From: Iris pallida
Lineage: Eukaryota > Streptophyta > Magnoliopsida > Asparagales > Iridaceae
Assembly: GCA_029216955.1 (NCBI GenBank)
Contig: JANAVB010005597.1
Coordinates: 48,214,703 to 48,278,702 of the forward strand
DNA: 64,000 nt
Direction of reading: 5' to 3'
Shown: positions 1-11,700 of the stretch, piece by piece
Layout of the letters: the number at the start of each line of letters is the position of its first letter
Position numbering within the stretch: the stretch's first letter is position 1
Position numbers and translations under genes: made by a program
The notes under the pieces: generated by a model
Told to the model about the DNA's origin: nothing
Databases searched by the model: none
Seen by the model: the letters and a program-made list of their open reading frames with translations, nothing else

Positions 1-1645
1 AATCTCTACGTGCTCTCCGTACAGATAATGTTTCCACAGTTTTAGGGCAAAGATCACCGCTGCCAACTCTAAGTCATGAGTGGGATAATTCTTCTCATGT
101 GGTCGCAACTGCTAGGAAGCATATGCTATTACCTTCTTGTTCTGCTCAAGAACACATCTCAGTTCTTTACCGGAAGCATTGCTGTAAATAGAGAAACCTC
201 CTGAACCTGATGGCAACGTCAAAATAGGAGCTGTAGTCAGCTTCTTCTTCGGCTCATAAAACGCCGCTTGACAGTCATCCGTCCAAACAAACTCCACGTC
301 TTTGCGAGTAAGCTTCGTCATCGACTCTGCAATCCAAGAGGTCTTTCACAAATTTTCTGTAATACCCGACCAATCCTAAGAAGCTTCTGACTTCTGCAAC
401 AGAGCTAGGAGTAGCCTAAGACTCTACAACAGTAATCTTCTTCCGATCAACTGATTTCCCATCTCCCGTCACTACATGCCCGAGAAACTCCACATTGTCT
501 AAGAGAAACTCACATTTTGAGAGCTTTCCGTACAATTTCTCCTTTCTGAGAATCTCTAGCACTATCCGCAGATGCTTCTCGTGCTCCTCTGGGGTCTTCG
601 AATAAATGAGGATGTCATCTATGAAAACCACCACGAACTTGTCCAGATATTGATGGAATACCCGGTTCATCAAGTTCATGAAAACAGCTGGGACATTTGT
701 CAACCCAAAAGGCATCATTAAGAACTCGTACTGGCCGTATCTAGTCCGAAAAACAATCTTTGAAACATCGTCATTCTTCACCTTCACCTAATGATAGTCC
801 AATCTCAAATCAATCTTGAAAAATACCTTCGCGTCGTTCAACTGATCGAAGAGATCGTCAATCCTGGGTAACGGGTACTTGTTCTTAATTGTGAGATTGT
901 TCAAGGCTCTGTAGTCGATGCACATCCGCACCGTCCCGTCCTTCTTAGGCACAAACAACACTGGTGCTCCACAGGACGAAGAACTCGATCTGATGAATCC
1001 CAAGTCCTCTAATTCATCAATCTGCTTCTTCAACTCCTCCAGCTCGTTGTTGTTGATTCTGTATACATGTTGTGATATCGGCTCCGCTCCTGGCACTAGG
1101 TCGATAAAGAATTCAACATCTCTATCAGGCGGTAATCCCGACAATTCTTCTGGGAATACGTCGAGAAAATCAGCTATAAGAGCATGAGGCAATACCTTCT
1201 CCTCAACCATTGCTCTAAGAACACTGTCGTCGCTCAACTCTACGGCTCCTCTAGCAAACTCGAATACCGTTTCTCCTGGAGTCCTAAACATTACACAACC
1301 CCTGGAGCAATCTATAGTAGCGCACTGCATACTCAACCAATCCATTCCGAGAACTAAGTCGTAACTCGGAAGTGGCATTACGAGTAGACTGGCACACAAG
1401 TCTCGACCTCCTAAAGTCACGTGGCGATAGTTGCAAACATCGCTAACGAGGAGAATGCCTCCACCCGTCATGATTTTGCAACTCTTATCCAGTGGTTCTG
1501 TTTCTAAACTATGTTTAAGCACAAAAGCCACGGACATAAAGATATGAGATCCTCCAGACTCAAATAAAGCAATAGCTGAAAATGAATCTAGAAGAATAGA
1601 ACCTGCTATCACATCACCAGTGGTATCGGCCTCCTCGGCCGCCAA
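1..1645 (-). pseudogene. gypsy pol remnant: protease, RT, start of RNase H
   Basis: Reading leftwards from 1645 there is a retropepsin-like stretch ([10 protein letters not shown], where the family has DSGAS, so the catalytic Asp is replaced by Glu and Ala by Gly), then reverse transcriptase with [17 protein letters not shown] and [12 protein letters not shown], an in-frame TAG at 788-790 explicable as CAG to TAG, then the catalytic motif [14 protein letters not shown] (about 590-640). Another TAG at 416-418 fits TGG to TAG. A frameshift follows before the RNase H start (FVWTDDCQAAF, 112-321), which continues to the window edge. In a live copy it would act in cytoplasmic virus-like particles; here it is non-functional. 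Confidence 0.85.
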
Positions 1646-1800
1646 AGCAAAAGTCCTGCCCTGCTAAGGTGGACCCCTCTGCTAGTGCTGGACGAATCGT
1701 TGCTTCTGAGTAGGAAGTGGTGGTCCTCTCTGCTGCTGGACCAATAGCGGCCTAACCGGTCCCTTCTGAGCTGGTGTCGCACACAAAGCTGGACGAGCAT

Positions 1801-2918
1801 GAGCTAAGGGACACTCCCTGACTTAATATGCAGTAGATCCACAAGACAGGCATGCTCCAAGCCTTTTTCGACAAACATCCCAGTCATGTCCTGGCTTGTT
1901 GCAGTAACCGCAAACTGGCCCTGTTGCATATGTCTATGTGGCTGTTGTAGAAGTGGAGCTCTAGTTGGTGAACAATACTGTTGTTGGGGTTGCTGAGCTT
2001 TCAGCTGGAATTGGGGACGTTTTGCCGGTCCCGAGCTACTACCCCCGCCAAAAGTATCGTGATTCCTTTTGAGTCTACTTCAGTCCTCTGCGCCTCAAGA
2101 ACTATAGCATCGAAAGTTGTGATGCTGGATCCGATATGAACGCGGATCTCTTCAGCCAGGCCTTGTCGGAACCTACGTGCTCGATCTTCTGGGTCCCGTA
2201 CCATATACTCAGCAAATCGGCTCAGTCTGTCGTACTCCGCTGCGTATTCGTCCACGGACATGTTGTTCTACTCCAAGTTCTGGAATTGTTTCTCCAGAAC
2301 TCCCTTAGCCATAGCAGGAAAAAACTTTTTGAAGAGGGTCTTGAATGCCTCCCAGGTCAGATTCGTCGCCGCAAGCCTAGGCTCATTTCTGAACCAAGAC
2401 CGTGCAATATCTTGAAGTTGCAAGCCAACAGCCTCAATTACCAGATCCTCAGGGATCCGGCCAAGACGAAGGATTCGCTCAATGCCCTCGAGCCAGTCAT
2501 TAGCATATAGGATACTCTCGGTACCCTTGAACTCCCGAGGACACATCTTCTTGAAATCGAAGATGTTACCCATCCTCTGCTGAACAGGTTGTGGTTGGGT
2601 GGCTACTCTCTCTACAGCTGCTAAGGCCCTGCGATGAGCATTCCCTGTGCCCTCACGCATCCCCTCGACTTGCGAACTAAGTACCTCAGCCTGCACTCGC
2701 TGAGCTTCCATCATACCTCGGAGAAGCTCGAATAATTGTGTCCCCTCGGCAGGTATGTCACATGGGTGTGAGGAGACGGGCACTCCCCTCTGAGGTGGGA
2801 ATGGAGGAAGTGCCGGAAGACTCACAGTCGCCCTACGGGTCACACGTCGAAAGGTCGATGATTGCTCGGTAGCTGCTGCTGCTGCTCCCGTGCTATGAGC
2901 TCTGGTCTTGGATGCCAT
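1801..2918 (-). pseudogene. gypsy gag remnant
   Basis: Gag of the same element. The likely start is the ATG at 2918 (MASKTRAHSTG), after which come a basic Pro/Ala-rich N-terminus, a predicted coiled stretch (LLRGMMEAQRVQAEVLSS) and the retrotransposon gag core (FKGTESILYANDWLEGIERI). An in-frame TAG at 2268-2270 interrupts it, and the frame resumes with MSVDEYAAEYDRL. A CCHC zinc knuckle (CX2CX4HX4C, containing CNKPGH) is visible at about 1855-1910 in another frame, so a frameshift separates gag core from knuckle and from protease. Confidence 0.8.
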
Positions 2919-3822
2919 TCTGAAAACCGTATGAAAATACAAGTTATCAATATGCCAAAAGATCAAAAATTGTTCTAAAATGACACTGAAGATATCAAAT
3001 ATTTAGAATTTGACATAAGGTAGAAAATTTTAAATCAGATCAAAAATTTTCTAGTATGTGTTTGAGTATTCTCCATTCTATATTAACTCGCAGGCTCGTA
3101 ATAGTGTTCTAATCCTAAGTACTAACACGGCATCGCACTAATTGCGAAACCTGACCTGCATGGGCCACCATAAAAATGTGTCACGATCGCGTCCTGATGA
3201 TCGGATACGAGTACGTGGGTACGTCCAACGTACGTCGCAGTATCGACAGTAGAACGTTGTCTAGAAACACAGTAATATCCAACAACTCACACAATATATA
3301 TATAATATAGTACTCAAATCACATTTCTAAGAAGATATCACGAGAATGATCAATCAATATAAACAAACTGTTTATAGTTCAAGTCCAAAGTTTATGTAAG
3401 ATAACTCAAAAGTCTCGATCCAAATATAACATAAAAACAGTATATCGGAGAAATCCGGACAAAAAGATATAGTCTTAAAGCTATACTAAAAACTAAGCAG
3501 TCGCAGCCGGGATTTCCATTGCGAAGGCTTCCTGATCCACTGGTAGAGCAGGATCAAGCTCAGCAATAAGGTCCTCCTGAGCCCCATAATAAGTAGTGAA
3601 ACGGTCCTCATAGTCGTCCCATATTTATATCAACATCCAGTCAGTATTGGAGCGAAGTACACCAATGAAAGTAGTTCCAATATATGGTAGAGACTATAAA
3701 ACATGTTAAGCATATGTAAAACCAGATAAATGGGAAGACAAGAATCATGCATGTCATAGGTAAAGAGAAAACAAGTAATTAAGTAAACAAGGGACATAGT
3801 GTGACAATATGAAATGAAATGA

Positions 3823-4522
3823 CAGTGTTATAGATTTCGTTAGGCGGAATCGGTGCGCCGGAGGGCCGCCTAGCGCCTAGGCTGCCTAGGCGGCCGAACT
3901 GATTTTTTTTTAACATAATCATAGATAAAGAAGTTATGTTTACATGAAAAATATAAGGTTTCATGTGGTCTTCTAGCTAGAAGGAATGGGTTAAGATAGG
4001 TTCCCTATGGAAAGAACCTGGGTTCAAATCCTACGATTTTCTTCGAATAGTCTTTTTTTATTACTTAAAGGGAAAGGGAGGAGAGAGAGAGTGACTCCTC
4101 TCCACAGCTCTCCTCTCCTCAGCTCTCGCCTCCACTCCACAGCTCCACCACCACCATCTCCACCACCACCACCATCTCTCCTCTCCTCCTCAACTCCTCC
4201 GCCACCACCAACTCCTCCACCACCACCGCCAACGCAAGAACCACCACCATCTTTCCTCTCCTTCTCAACTCCTCTCCTCCACCACCACCGCCACCACCAC
4301 CACATCTCTCTCCACGCCGTCGCCGCCATCACCACCGACAGCACCACCACCACCACCACTAGCAGCACCACCGCCACCCCTCGCTGCTGCCGACGGTCGG
4401 CAGGGTTTTTTTTTGTTGGATTTTTGAGCCGCCTAGGCTGGCTGACTAGGGGGCTTCCGGTGCGGCCGGAGGCCGCCTAGGCAGCGCCTAGACGTCCGAG
4501 TCGACCGAAATTTAGAACACTA
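3823..4522. mobile_element. hAT-type MITE inside the gypsy LTR
   Basis: The ends are imperfect inverted repeats: CAGTGTTATAGATTTCG on the left and the complement of CGAAATTTAGAACACTA on the right. They are flanked by 8-bp direct repeats with one mismatch (TGAAATGA at 3815-3822, CGAAATGA at 4523-4530), matching hAT superfamily habit. Next to both ends lie GC-rich subterminal blocks with the palindrome GCCTAGGC and variants (3840-3895 and 4425-4495). The middle has a Pol III B-box-like GGTTCAAATCC (4020-4031) followed by a pyrimidine/CCA-rich tract. No transposase is encoded, so the element is non-autonomous. Confidence 0.65.
4092..4378. repeat. CT- and CCA-rich low-complexity tract
   Basis: Imperfect CTC then CCA/CCT trinucleotide repeat occupying the core of the hAT-type MITE. 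It produces long open frames (Pro/Ser/His-rich on plus, Gly/Trp/Val-rich on minus) that are a composition artefact, not genes. Confidence 0.85.
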
Positions 4523-6178
4523 CGAAATGACCAGTAAAATTGGATTATTCTAAGTGATTTAAAATACTGTTAGATTTGTGATTGGCTAAGGTATAAGGCA
4601 CATCGTATAGATGGCTATCAAACTAGATTGGTAAGGCATAACCATACGTGAATGTATAATTAGCTAGCAGCCTGGATAAGACAAAAATGAACTAGATGGG
4701 TTGATCACATCTCTACTTAGTATTTCCTCCGCCCCGACTAATACTCATGAATTCGAGTCTGGATACAATGATTCTAGAAACATGGAAACATAAAACTAGA
4801 TAAACTGGAGTAAGTCATTGTAAACAATATGACCAACATATGTAAACACGTATCCTGGTGATGAATCCATATAATATCAATCTGTGAATCAATCGTGACG
4901 AAAATCAAGAAAACATAACTAGAGCATGAAATATGGAAGGTATCGAATACTGAAAACAATCAGAAAATGTACTCGTCTGCCATCCTGAGTGGGTGATACG
5001 AGTCAGAATCCGTATCTAAATCCAAGTAACCTATATTATGAATTTACAGTATCAATAGGTGATTTTAAATTAATAACATCCTAGTTATCTAGTTTCTATG
5101 TTAATTGGATTCATACTAGACATTCATAATTGGTATTTTGATACCAATATCCAATTACGATACCAACGTATCTAATATGTTCAAGGATACTCATTTGTAT
5201 CCTACTTATACGCCATATTTGCACACAAAATGGTGCACAATGCGCAACCCCTATTGCTTACTGCAGTTTCTTAGCTTATTGAAGTTGCTGCTTTTTGATG
5301 TTGCAACTGTTGCTTATTACTGCAGCAGCTGCTGCTTTTTGCAGTTGTTGCTTTCTGCAGCTGCTGCTTTCTGCTGCTGCTTTCTAACCCCCCTTCCTTT
5401 TATTTTCTCATCTAAATACTAACACACACACACACACATATTTATATAGGATACACTATCACTATATATAGGATACCAATACCCTCTTATCAATCTAACA
5501 TATTAGAACTCATGATACTACCAAGTATCATCATTTGAAATTAGGCCTAGGGATTAGTGAATCTTCTATGGATTTTAGATTAGTTATTACTCTACAAAGT
5601 CGGAAAAATAGGGTTTACCTCTTGGGAAGGGCTCCCAAGTACAATCAATGAGTTTTAGACCCAAAACCTAGTCCAAAATTTCTCTTCTAGTCTCAAGCTC
5701 CTCTAGCAAACTCCTTGAGCCTTCAAGCTTTTGGCTCCACCTTGGAAGGATTTAGGGTTGTGGGAAAATAAGTTTGGAAGAGTGACTATGGAGAGAAAAA
5801 AGTGGAATGAAGAGAATTGAATGGTTTCATGGAGTGAAGGGGTGGGGTTTTTTATAGATGGTGGCCATGGTGGATGGGGGTGTGAGGGTGAGGTGGCTAG
5901 CTTCTCATGGAAGCCTCCCTTGATCTTTAGTTTGAAGGGGTGGAATGAAGATATTTGTTTTGAAGAGGTGGAAAGTATCTAGATATTTCTGATCCAAGAT
6001 TAATTCTTAACCCAAATATGATACTTTCATTAACCTAAATATAGGTTAATCCTAAACTAAACACTAATTTAGGATTAACTAACTAATCACTAATTAGAAA
6101 CTAATTAATCTTAGCAATAATAATTAAATAATTAAATAAATAATTATGACTTATAATTTTGAAAATATGGTGGTTACA

Positions 6179-6914
6179 AGAACTTTAACAGAAAGAGAAT
6201 GGAGTTAGTAGATACAATGATTAGGATGAAGATTAATATAGTTGGTCTACAGGATACAAAGGGGGTAGGGAAGATATCGAAGAAGAAGAAAATTACTAGT
6301 GGTGGGGTAGGAATACATGCGGATAAATCATTAACGAATAGTGTGGTAGATGTACAAAAGTAGACGATAGGAATATTAATTTAGTATTATGTGAGAATGT
6401 TGTTAATGTTGTTAGTGCAGATGAACCCCATGTATGATTACATGGAAATACACAAAAAAGAATTTTCAGAACAGTTGGATAATTTGATCCAAGGAGTAGT
6501 TGCATGTGAAAAGTTATATATACGAGGTGACTTAAATGGTTATGTTGGAAAGAAAAACAATGATCGTGACAACATAAGTGGAGGTTAATAGTATGGAGTT
6601 AGGAATGACGGAGGCGATAAAATCCTTGATTACACAGTTTCATTTGACCTTATAATAGCAAATACTCGTTTAGTTGTTTTAGAAAGAGAGATGTACATTT
6701 AATTACTTTAAGAACGGATCCAATATTAGCTCAGATAGATTACTTTCCTACTAGGAAGGTTGATAGACTAGCATGTAAAAATTGTAAAGTTATACAAGGA
6801 TAAAGTCTAACCATTCAACATAGGTTGATGGTCTTCGATATTACTAATAAAAAATGGAAGAGAAGGCTAGGTTGAAGAAAGATCGAGAGCCAAATGGTGA
6901 AACTTGAAAGTAAA
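6179..6914 (+). pseudogene. LINE endonuclease domain remnant
   Basis: Translation in shifting frames gives RTE endonuclease motifs: ELVDTMIRMKINIVGLQDTK near 6205-6262, GDLNGYVGKKN (about 6525-6560), QIDYFPTRKVDRL (about 6735-6772) and QHRLMVFDI (about 6815-6842). The enzyme would nick target DNA for target-primed reverse transcription. Stops and frameshifts are frequent. The missing N-terminus probably lies beyond the gypsy element that ends at 6178. Confidence 0.75.
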
Positions 6915-8553
6915 TGTAGTGCCCCGTCCCTACATCGTGCCCCGTTGTTCGTCCACGGGGTGCGCGAGAAAGGAACACTATCGCTATCGACTCGGTCGGG
7001 ACCGATAGGTCGGGATCGATCGAATCGATCGAACGGGAACGGTTGACTTAAGATCCATTCCCCGTTATGGAATGGCTTCTTCGGAACCAAGTCCCATATT
7101 CAGCGGGCTGCGCCTCAAGGATTGACTCTGCGGCTGAGTCGGGAGAGACCTCCTGTTGCTCTGCTTTTCACGTCGCTTGCGTTGGTTTTGGCTTTGTTTT
7201 CTGAATGCGTTTTCGTGAATGTTTTCGTTGGTTTTCTTGGCTTACGTTTCGAACTTCGCATTCATATCGAATTTCCTTGAATAACACAGTGTTCTAATCG
7301 GTTGCTTGTGCGATTTCAGGTGATCGCGTAGGCAACGTCTAGCGCGGCCAACCAGTTTCTCGCCTCAAGTAAATACTAAGGTGAGTGGCTGACCTCCTTC
7401 GCCTCGACCCTCTATTTCAAAATGAGAACTCGGATAATGATATCGAAACCGAATGATTCGTTTGAAGAATACAAGTCCTATGTGCAAGAAGAGAAAAGAG
7501 ATGTGTTGTGTTGAAAAGAGATAGAATTATTTTAGGCCAACAAAACAACCAAGTAAGTGAATCGACTATGTAACAAGCCCCAACGGTACCCTAAATTATA
7601 CCTTGTTAACCTATCACGGTCATGGACAACTTGTCGACAAGGGCGATGGTTTCTTCGAGCGACAACCCGGGGCCACGGGACCGACTCGACCTAGGAAGAA
7701 ACAGGTTATAGCCGAGCTGGGTAATAGGCAATCGGTAAGACGGAGACTTGCATCGGAGCTCGCTACTTGCGTTGCAAGGGTCCCGTATTACCAGGCTATG
7801 TCCAAGATGGCTAGTTAATGCCAGTGACCTCCATATCAAACACTTGATATAAATTGTTATCAACTAACAGGGAAAGTGATGGTAAGTTTTATGTCGCACG
7901 GCGCGCTATGCCGGAGGAAATCTTGGTGTAACTTAATGCTTCTTATGAAAATATCTAGGATGGCTAGAAAGACCACTAAAAGCAAGTTGTATGATTTTAT
8001 CTAAATTCTTGAACCAAATGAGAGCCTGGAAATTAATTAGCCACTCGCCAGTACATGTTGATTGTACTGATCCTCGCTCTCTCTACAGGTGCGATAGATC
8101 GGGAGGAGCGTGCTACGTGAAGGGAGGCAACGCTCGTGTGTTTTGAAGCTTCGTCCGTGCATCGAAGCTTGGATCAAACCTTTGAAGACTCCGCTGTTGA
8201 AGATCGAAGACAGATGGAGCGACTTCCCACCATCCCAGGTGTTTTTGTAATTTTGGTTGTATAATCAAGGGATGAATGTATGGAATGGCTATCTCGTCGA
8301 CGTTCATTTTGTAATGGAGTCAGTTTGTAAAAAGCCGGCGCGGCGCCCTTGTATCGAGTCTGTAAAAATGATGTTCATTATCAATAAAGCTTAAATTTCC
8401 TTCTCTATAATGTGTGTTCAATTTACTCTGCGCATTCTTTTGTTGTTGTGTTTCGGATAACCTTATGACTATGCCTTATGCGAGCGCAACTTAGACTTGC
8501 ACGGCATCACGCCCGGGGGACGACTATCGATTCTACGGAATCGGGGCGTGACA
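6915..8553 (+). repeat. 5' LTR of the chromovirus
   Basis: 1639 bp, beginning TGTAGTGCCCCGTCC and ending GGGGCGTGACA. It contains an AATAAA at about 8381-8386 that probably serves as poly(A) signal in the 3' copy. Compared with the 3' LTR it has an extra ATCGATCG-rich 23 bp near 7015-7040 and lacks a 5-bp AGTTA-type duplication. Confidence 0.92.
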
Positions 8554-8556
8554 TAA

Positions 8557-8570
8557 TGGTATCAGAGCAC
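8557..8570 (+). other. primer-binding site of the chromovirus
   Basis: TGGTATCAGAGCAC lies three bases after the 5' LTR and complements the 3' end of plant initiator tRNA-Met, the usual minus-strand DNA primer of this group. Confidence 0.85.
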
Positions 8571-8718
8571 GGCTTTACGTCCTTGGCCTCTAGTGTCGAG
8601 TTTCCAGTCTCAAATCGTTGGTCTCGTGTCGATGAGATATGTCGTTCCATACGAGGGAGTCCGAATTAAGTTTTGTGACTAATGTATTTTTACCTTCAAA
8701 ATCCCAGAAGGTGCGGCG

Positions 8719-11700
8719 GTGAATGTGGCGACGAACGAAGAAAGTGCTTCGAGCGGCTCGAGTAGCTCGAGGCCCGGACCCTCTGACGATGTCATGGAAC
8801 GGATGTTGCGCATGCTGGAAGCGCAACAACAACAAGCTCAGGAGAATCAACGCCTGAATGAGCAACATCGACGGGAGACAGAGGCACATCGACGGGAGGT
8901 AGAGGCACGCCAGACCCAGTTCGAGGCCCGATTCGATGCACAATTCAAGTTGCAGCAGAAGCAGCTTGATACTCTTCAGCAGATTGTACAGACAGTGGTG
9001 GCCAACAACAACAACTCCGCGACAACTCCAGCCGTGACCGAGCCTGCGGCCAGACAAAGTGAAGTCGAACCGGAGGTACCCGAGCTTATGCCTGCAGCAC
9101 CGAGAAGTTCCAACTTCGACGTGTCAAAATTCACAAAGAGCTTCCGTACTTCCTTCTGCGGTACTGAAGACCCTTCGTTGGCGATCGATTGGCTGGAGGA
9201 GTTGGAAGACCGGTTCGAGCTTCTGGGTGTCGATGAGTCCAAGAAAGTCGCATGCGCTCAACTTCTACTCCGATTGAACGCGCACGACTGGTGGGCCGTG
9301 CAAAAGCGAGCAATCAGACGCGACAACGAGACAGCGGCAATATCTTGGGCCACCTTCCGAGAGGCGTTCGAGATCGAGTACCTTCCCGAAGCTACTCGAC
9401 AAGAGAAGGAGAATGAATTTATGCAGCTAAGGCAAGGGAGCATGACGGTACGACAGTATGCAGCAGAGTTCAACAAGTTAGCCAAGTTTGCTGGAGAATT
9501 CCTGCCCTCCCTAGCGAGTCGTGCACGACGGTTCGAAGTGGGCCTACGACCATCTATCTACGCCCATGTGTCTGTTCCCAAATACCAAACGATGGGGGAG
9601 TCCCTCAACCACGCCCTCCGCCTTGAAAGCCAATACCCTCCAGGTGCTGCCGGCGCTGTGCATACATACAATCACAAACGCCCTAGCCACGCGGGAGGAA
9701 ACAACGTGACCAAGCGTCCGAACAATGGGCCCCAAGACGGATATCAAGGGCGTAATCCACGGCCTTACTGCAACCGATGTCATCATGTCGGTCACACGAT
9801 CGACGACTGCCAGATACCAGAGGGTGGATGCTGGAACTGTGGCAAGAGGGGCCACATACGTGCTGAGTGTCCAACCAGAAGGCCGAACCCAACGGCGCCC
9901 CAACAGCACCGTCCAGGGAATCAAGTCCCAGCGCCTCGAGCCCATCAACCTGCGCCGCAAAATGGCCAAGACCGTCGCCCCAATGCCCAGGGCCGCGTCT
10001 ACGCCATGACTCGAGATGAAGTGCTTGCGTCAGATACGGTCGTGACAGGTATACTTAGTTTCAATAATGTGCCTGCTCGTGTACTATTTGATTCAGGTGC
10101 TTCGCATAGTTTTATATCGGCGGACTTTGCCGCCGAGCACAAATTTCCGATAATATCATTAGATCTCAACCTTAGCGTAAGCACACCTTCGGGCACACCA
10201 ATACTCACTAATTTAGCTTGCGCCGACGGAATTATCTGTATCGGCGGTCAAAAGATCGGTCTTGACGTGATAGTCCTAGACATGAAGGACTTTGATATTA
10301 TTCTGGGAATGGATTGGCTCGGGCCGTGCAACGCAACCATAGACTGCGCTAGAAAGACGGTCACCTTCCGCATTCCAGGAGTGCCTGAATTCTGCTTTTC
10401 GTGTGGTGAGGCGTCATCGACCTGCATGCTGATTTCGGCGATTTCTGCTCGGAGGATGCTGCATTCTAGGTGCGAAGGCTATTTGGCGTCCGTCCGAGAC
10501 ATGCGACAGGATGGTGCAAACGCGGGTCAGACCGACGTGGCAGAATTCCCCGATGTGTTCCCGGACGAGCTACCCGGCATGCCCCCCGATCGAGAAATCG
10601 AGTTCAGCATCGATACATTTCCCGATACTCGACCGATTTCCAAGGCTCCGTACAGAATGGCTCCCGCCGAGCTGAAGGAACTCAAGGTCCAGCTACAAGA
10701 GTTACTCGATAAAGGGTTTATTCGGCCTAGCGTTTCACCGTGGGGAGCGTCCGTATTGTTCGTGAAGAAGAAGGATGGGTCCATGCGTCTGTGCGTCGAT
10801 TACCGAGAGCTGAACAAGGCCACCATCCGGAACAAGTACCCATTGCCCCGCATAGACGACTTATTCGATCAACTGCAAGGCGCCTCGGTATTTTCGAAGA
10901 TTGATCTCCGCTCAGGCTATCATCAACTCAAGATCAAGTCAGACGACGTGCAAAAGTCCGCCTTTCGCACTTGATACGGCCACTACGAGTTCCTGGTGAT
11001 GCCATTCGGCCTGACGAACGCTCCTGCCGCCTTCATGGATCTGATGAACCGGGTACTTCGACCCTTCCTTGATAAATTTGTGGTAGTCTTTATTGATGAT
11101 ATTCTCGTCTACTCGAAGGACAGGGCGCAGCATGCAGAACATCTACGGGCCGTGCTCCAGACACTTCGAGAACATGAGTTGTACGCGAAGCAGAGTAAGT
11201 GTGAATTTTGGCTAAGCAGCGTATCCTTTCTTGGTCACATCATTTCGTCCGAAGGCATTGCAGTCGACCCGAAGAAAGTGGAAGCTGTTGCTGATTGGAA
11301 GCGGCTTGCGTCTGCTAGTGAGATTCGAAGCTTTCTTGGTTTGGCGGGATACTATCGACGCTTCGTGAAAGACTTCGCGAAGATTGCATCGCCACTGACT
11401 CGCCTCACTCAAAAGGGAGTCGTGTATGAGTGATCGGATGACTGTGAAGCTTCATTCCAGGAGCTAAAACAGCGACTAATTTCGGCACCTATACTCGCAC
11501 TTCCGGATGGGCCAGAGAGTTTTCAGATATTCAGCGATGCTTCAGGCCAGGGCTTGGGATGTGTGCTCATGCAGCGAAACAAGGTGATATCCTTCACCTC
11601 CAGACAGTTAAAGCCGCACGAGAAGAACTATCCTACGCACGACTTGGAGTTAGCGGCGATTGTGTTCGCGTTGAAATTGTGGCGTCACTATCTATATGGT

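Larger units (their letters stand above)
1..6178 (-). mobile_element. Ty3/gypsy LTR retrotransposon, partial, minus strand
   Basis: A decayed LTR retrotransposon reads right to left: one LTR (3179-6178), then gag, protease, RT and the start of RNase H, running off the left window edge. Domain order gag-PR-RT-RH and the chromovirus-like RT ([10 protein letters not shown]) identify Ty3/gypsy. The outer LTR edge at 6178 abuts the coding part of a LINE, so this element probably inserted into that LINE; the matching target duplication would lie outside the window. The primer-binding site next to the LTR is degenerate. The ORFs carry several stops and at least two frameshifts, so the copy is dead. 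Confidence 0.85.
3179..6178 (-). repeat. 5' LTR of the minus-strand gypsy element, with MITE inside
   Basis: Read on the minus strand the repeat starts TGTAACCACC at 6178 and ends GATCGTGACA at 3179, the TG...CA ends expected of an LTR, directly followed by gag leader. It is 3000 bp long, about 2.3 kb without the hAT-type MITE at 3823-4522. It contains a CAG/CTG-rich trinucleotide tract (about 5270-5390), an AC repeat (5421-5438) and a region near 5850 that resembles an LTR promoter on the minus strand. The partner LTR is outside the window, so the boundaries rest on the terminal motifs and context only. Confidence 0.65.

Noticed and set aside
4007..4480. Proline/histidine-rich ORF on plus and Gly/Val/Trp-rich ORF on minus
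   Set aside because: Both arise from the CTC/CCA low-complexity core of a MITE; no domain and no codon signal.
8590..9057. Minus-strand ORFs across the chromovirus gag (8590-9057, 9544-9969 and others)
   Set aside because: Shadows of the plus-strand gag frame, with no own motifs or promoter.
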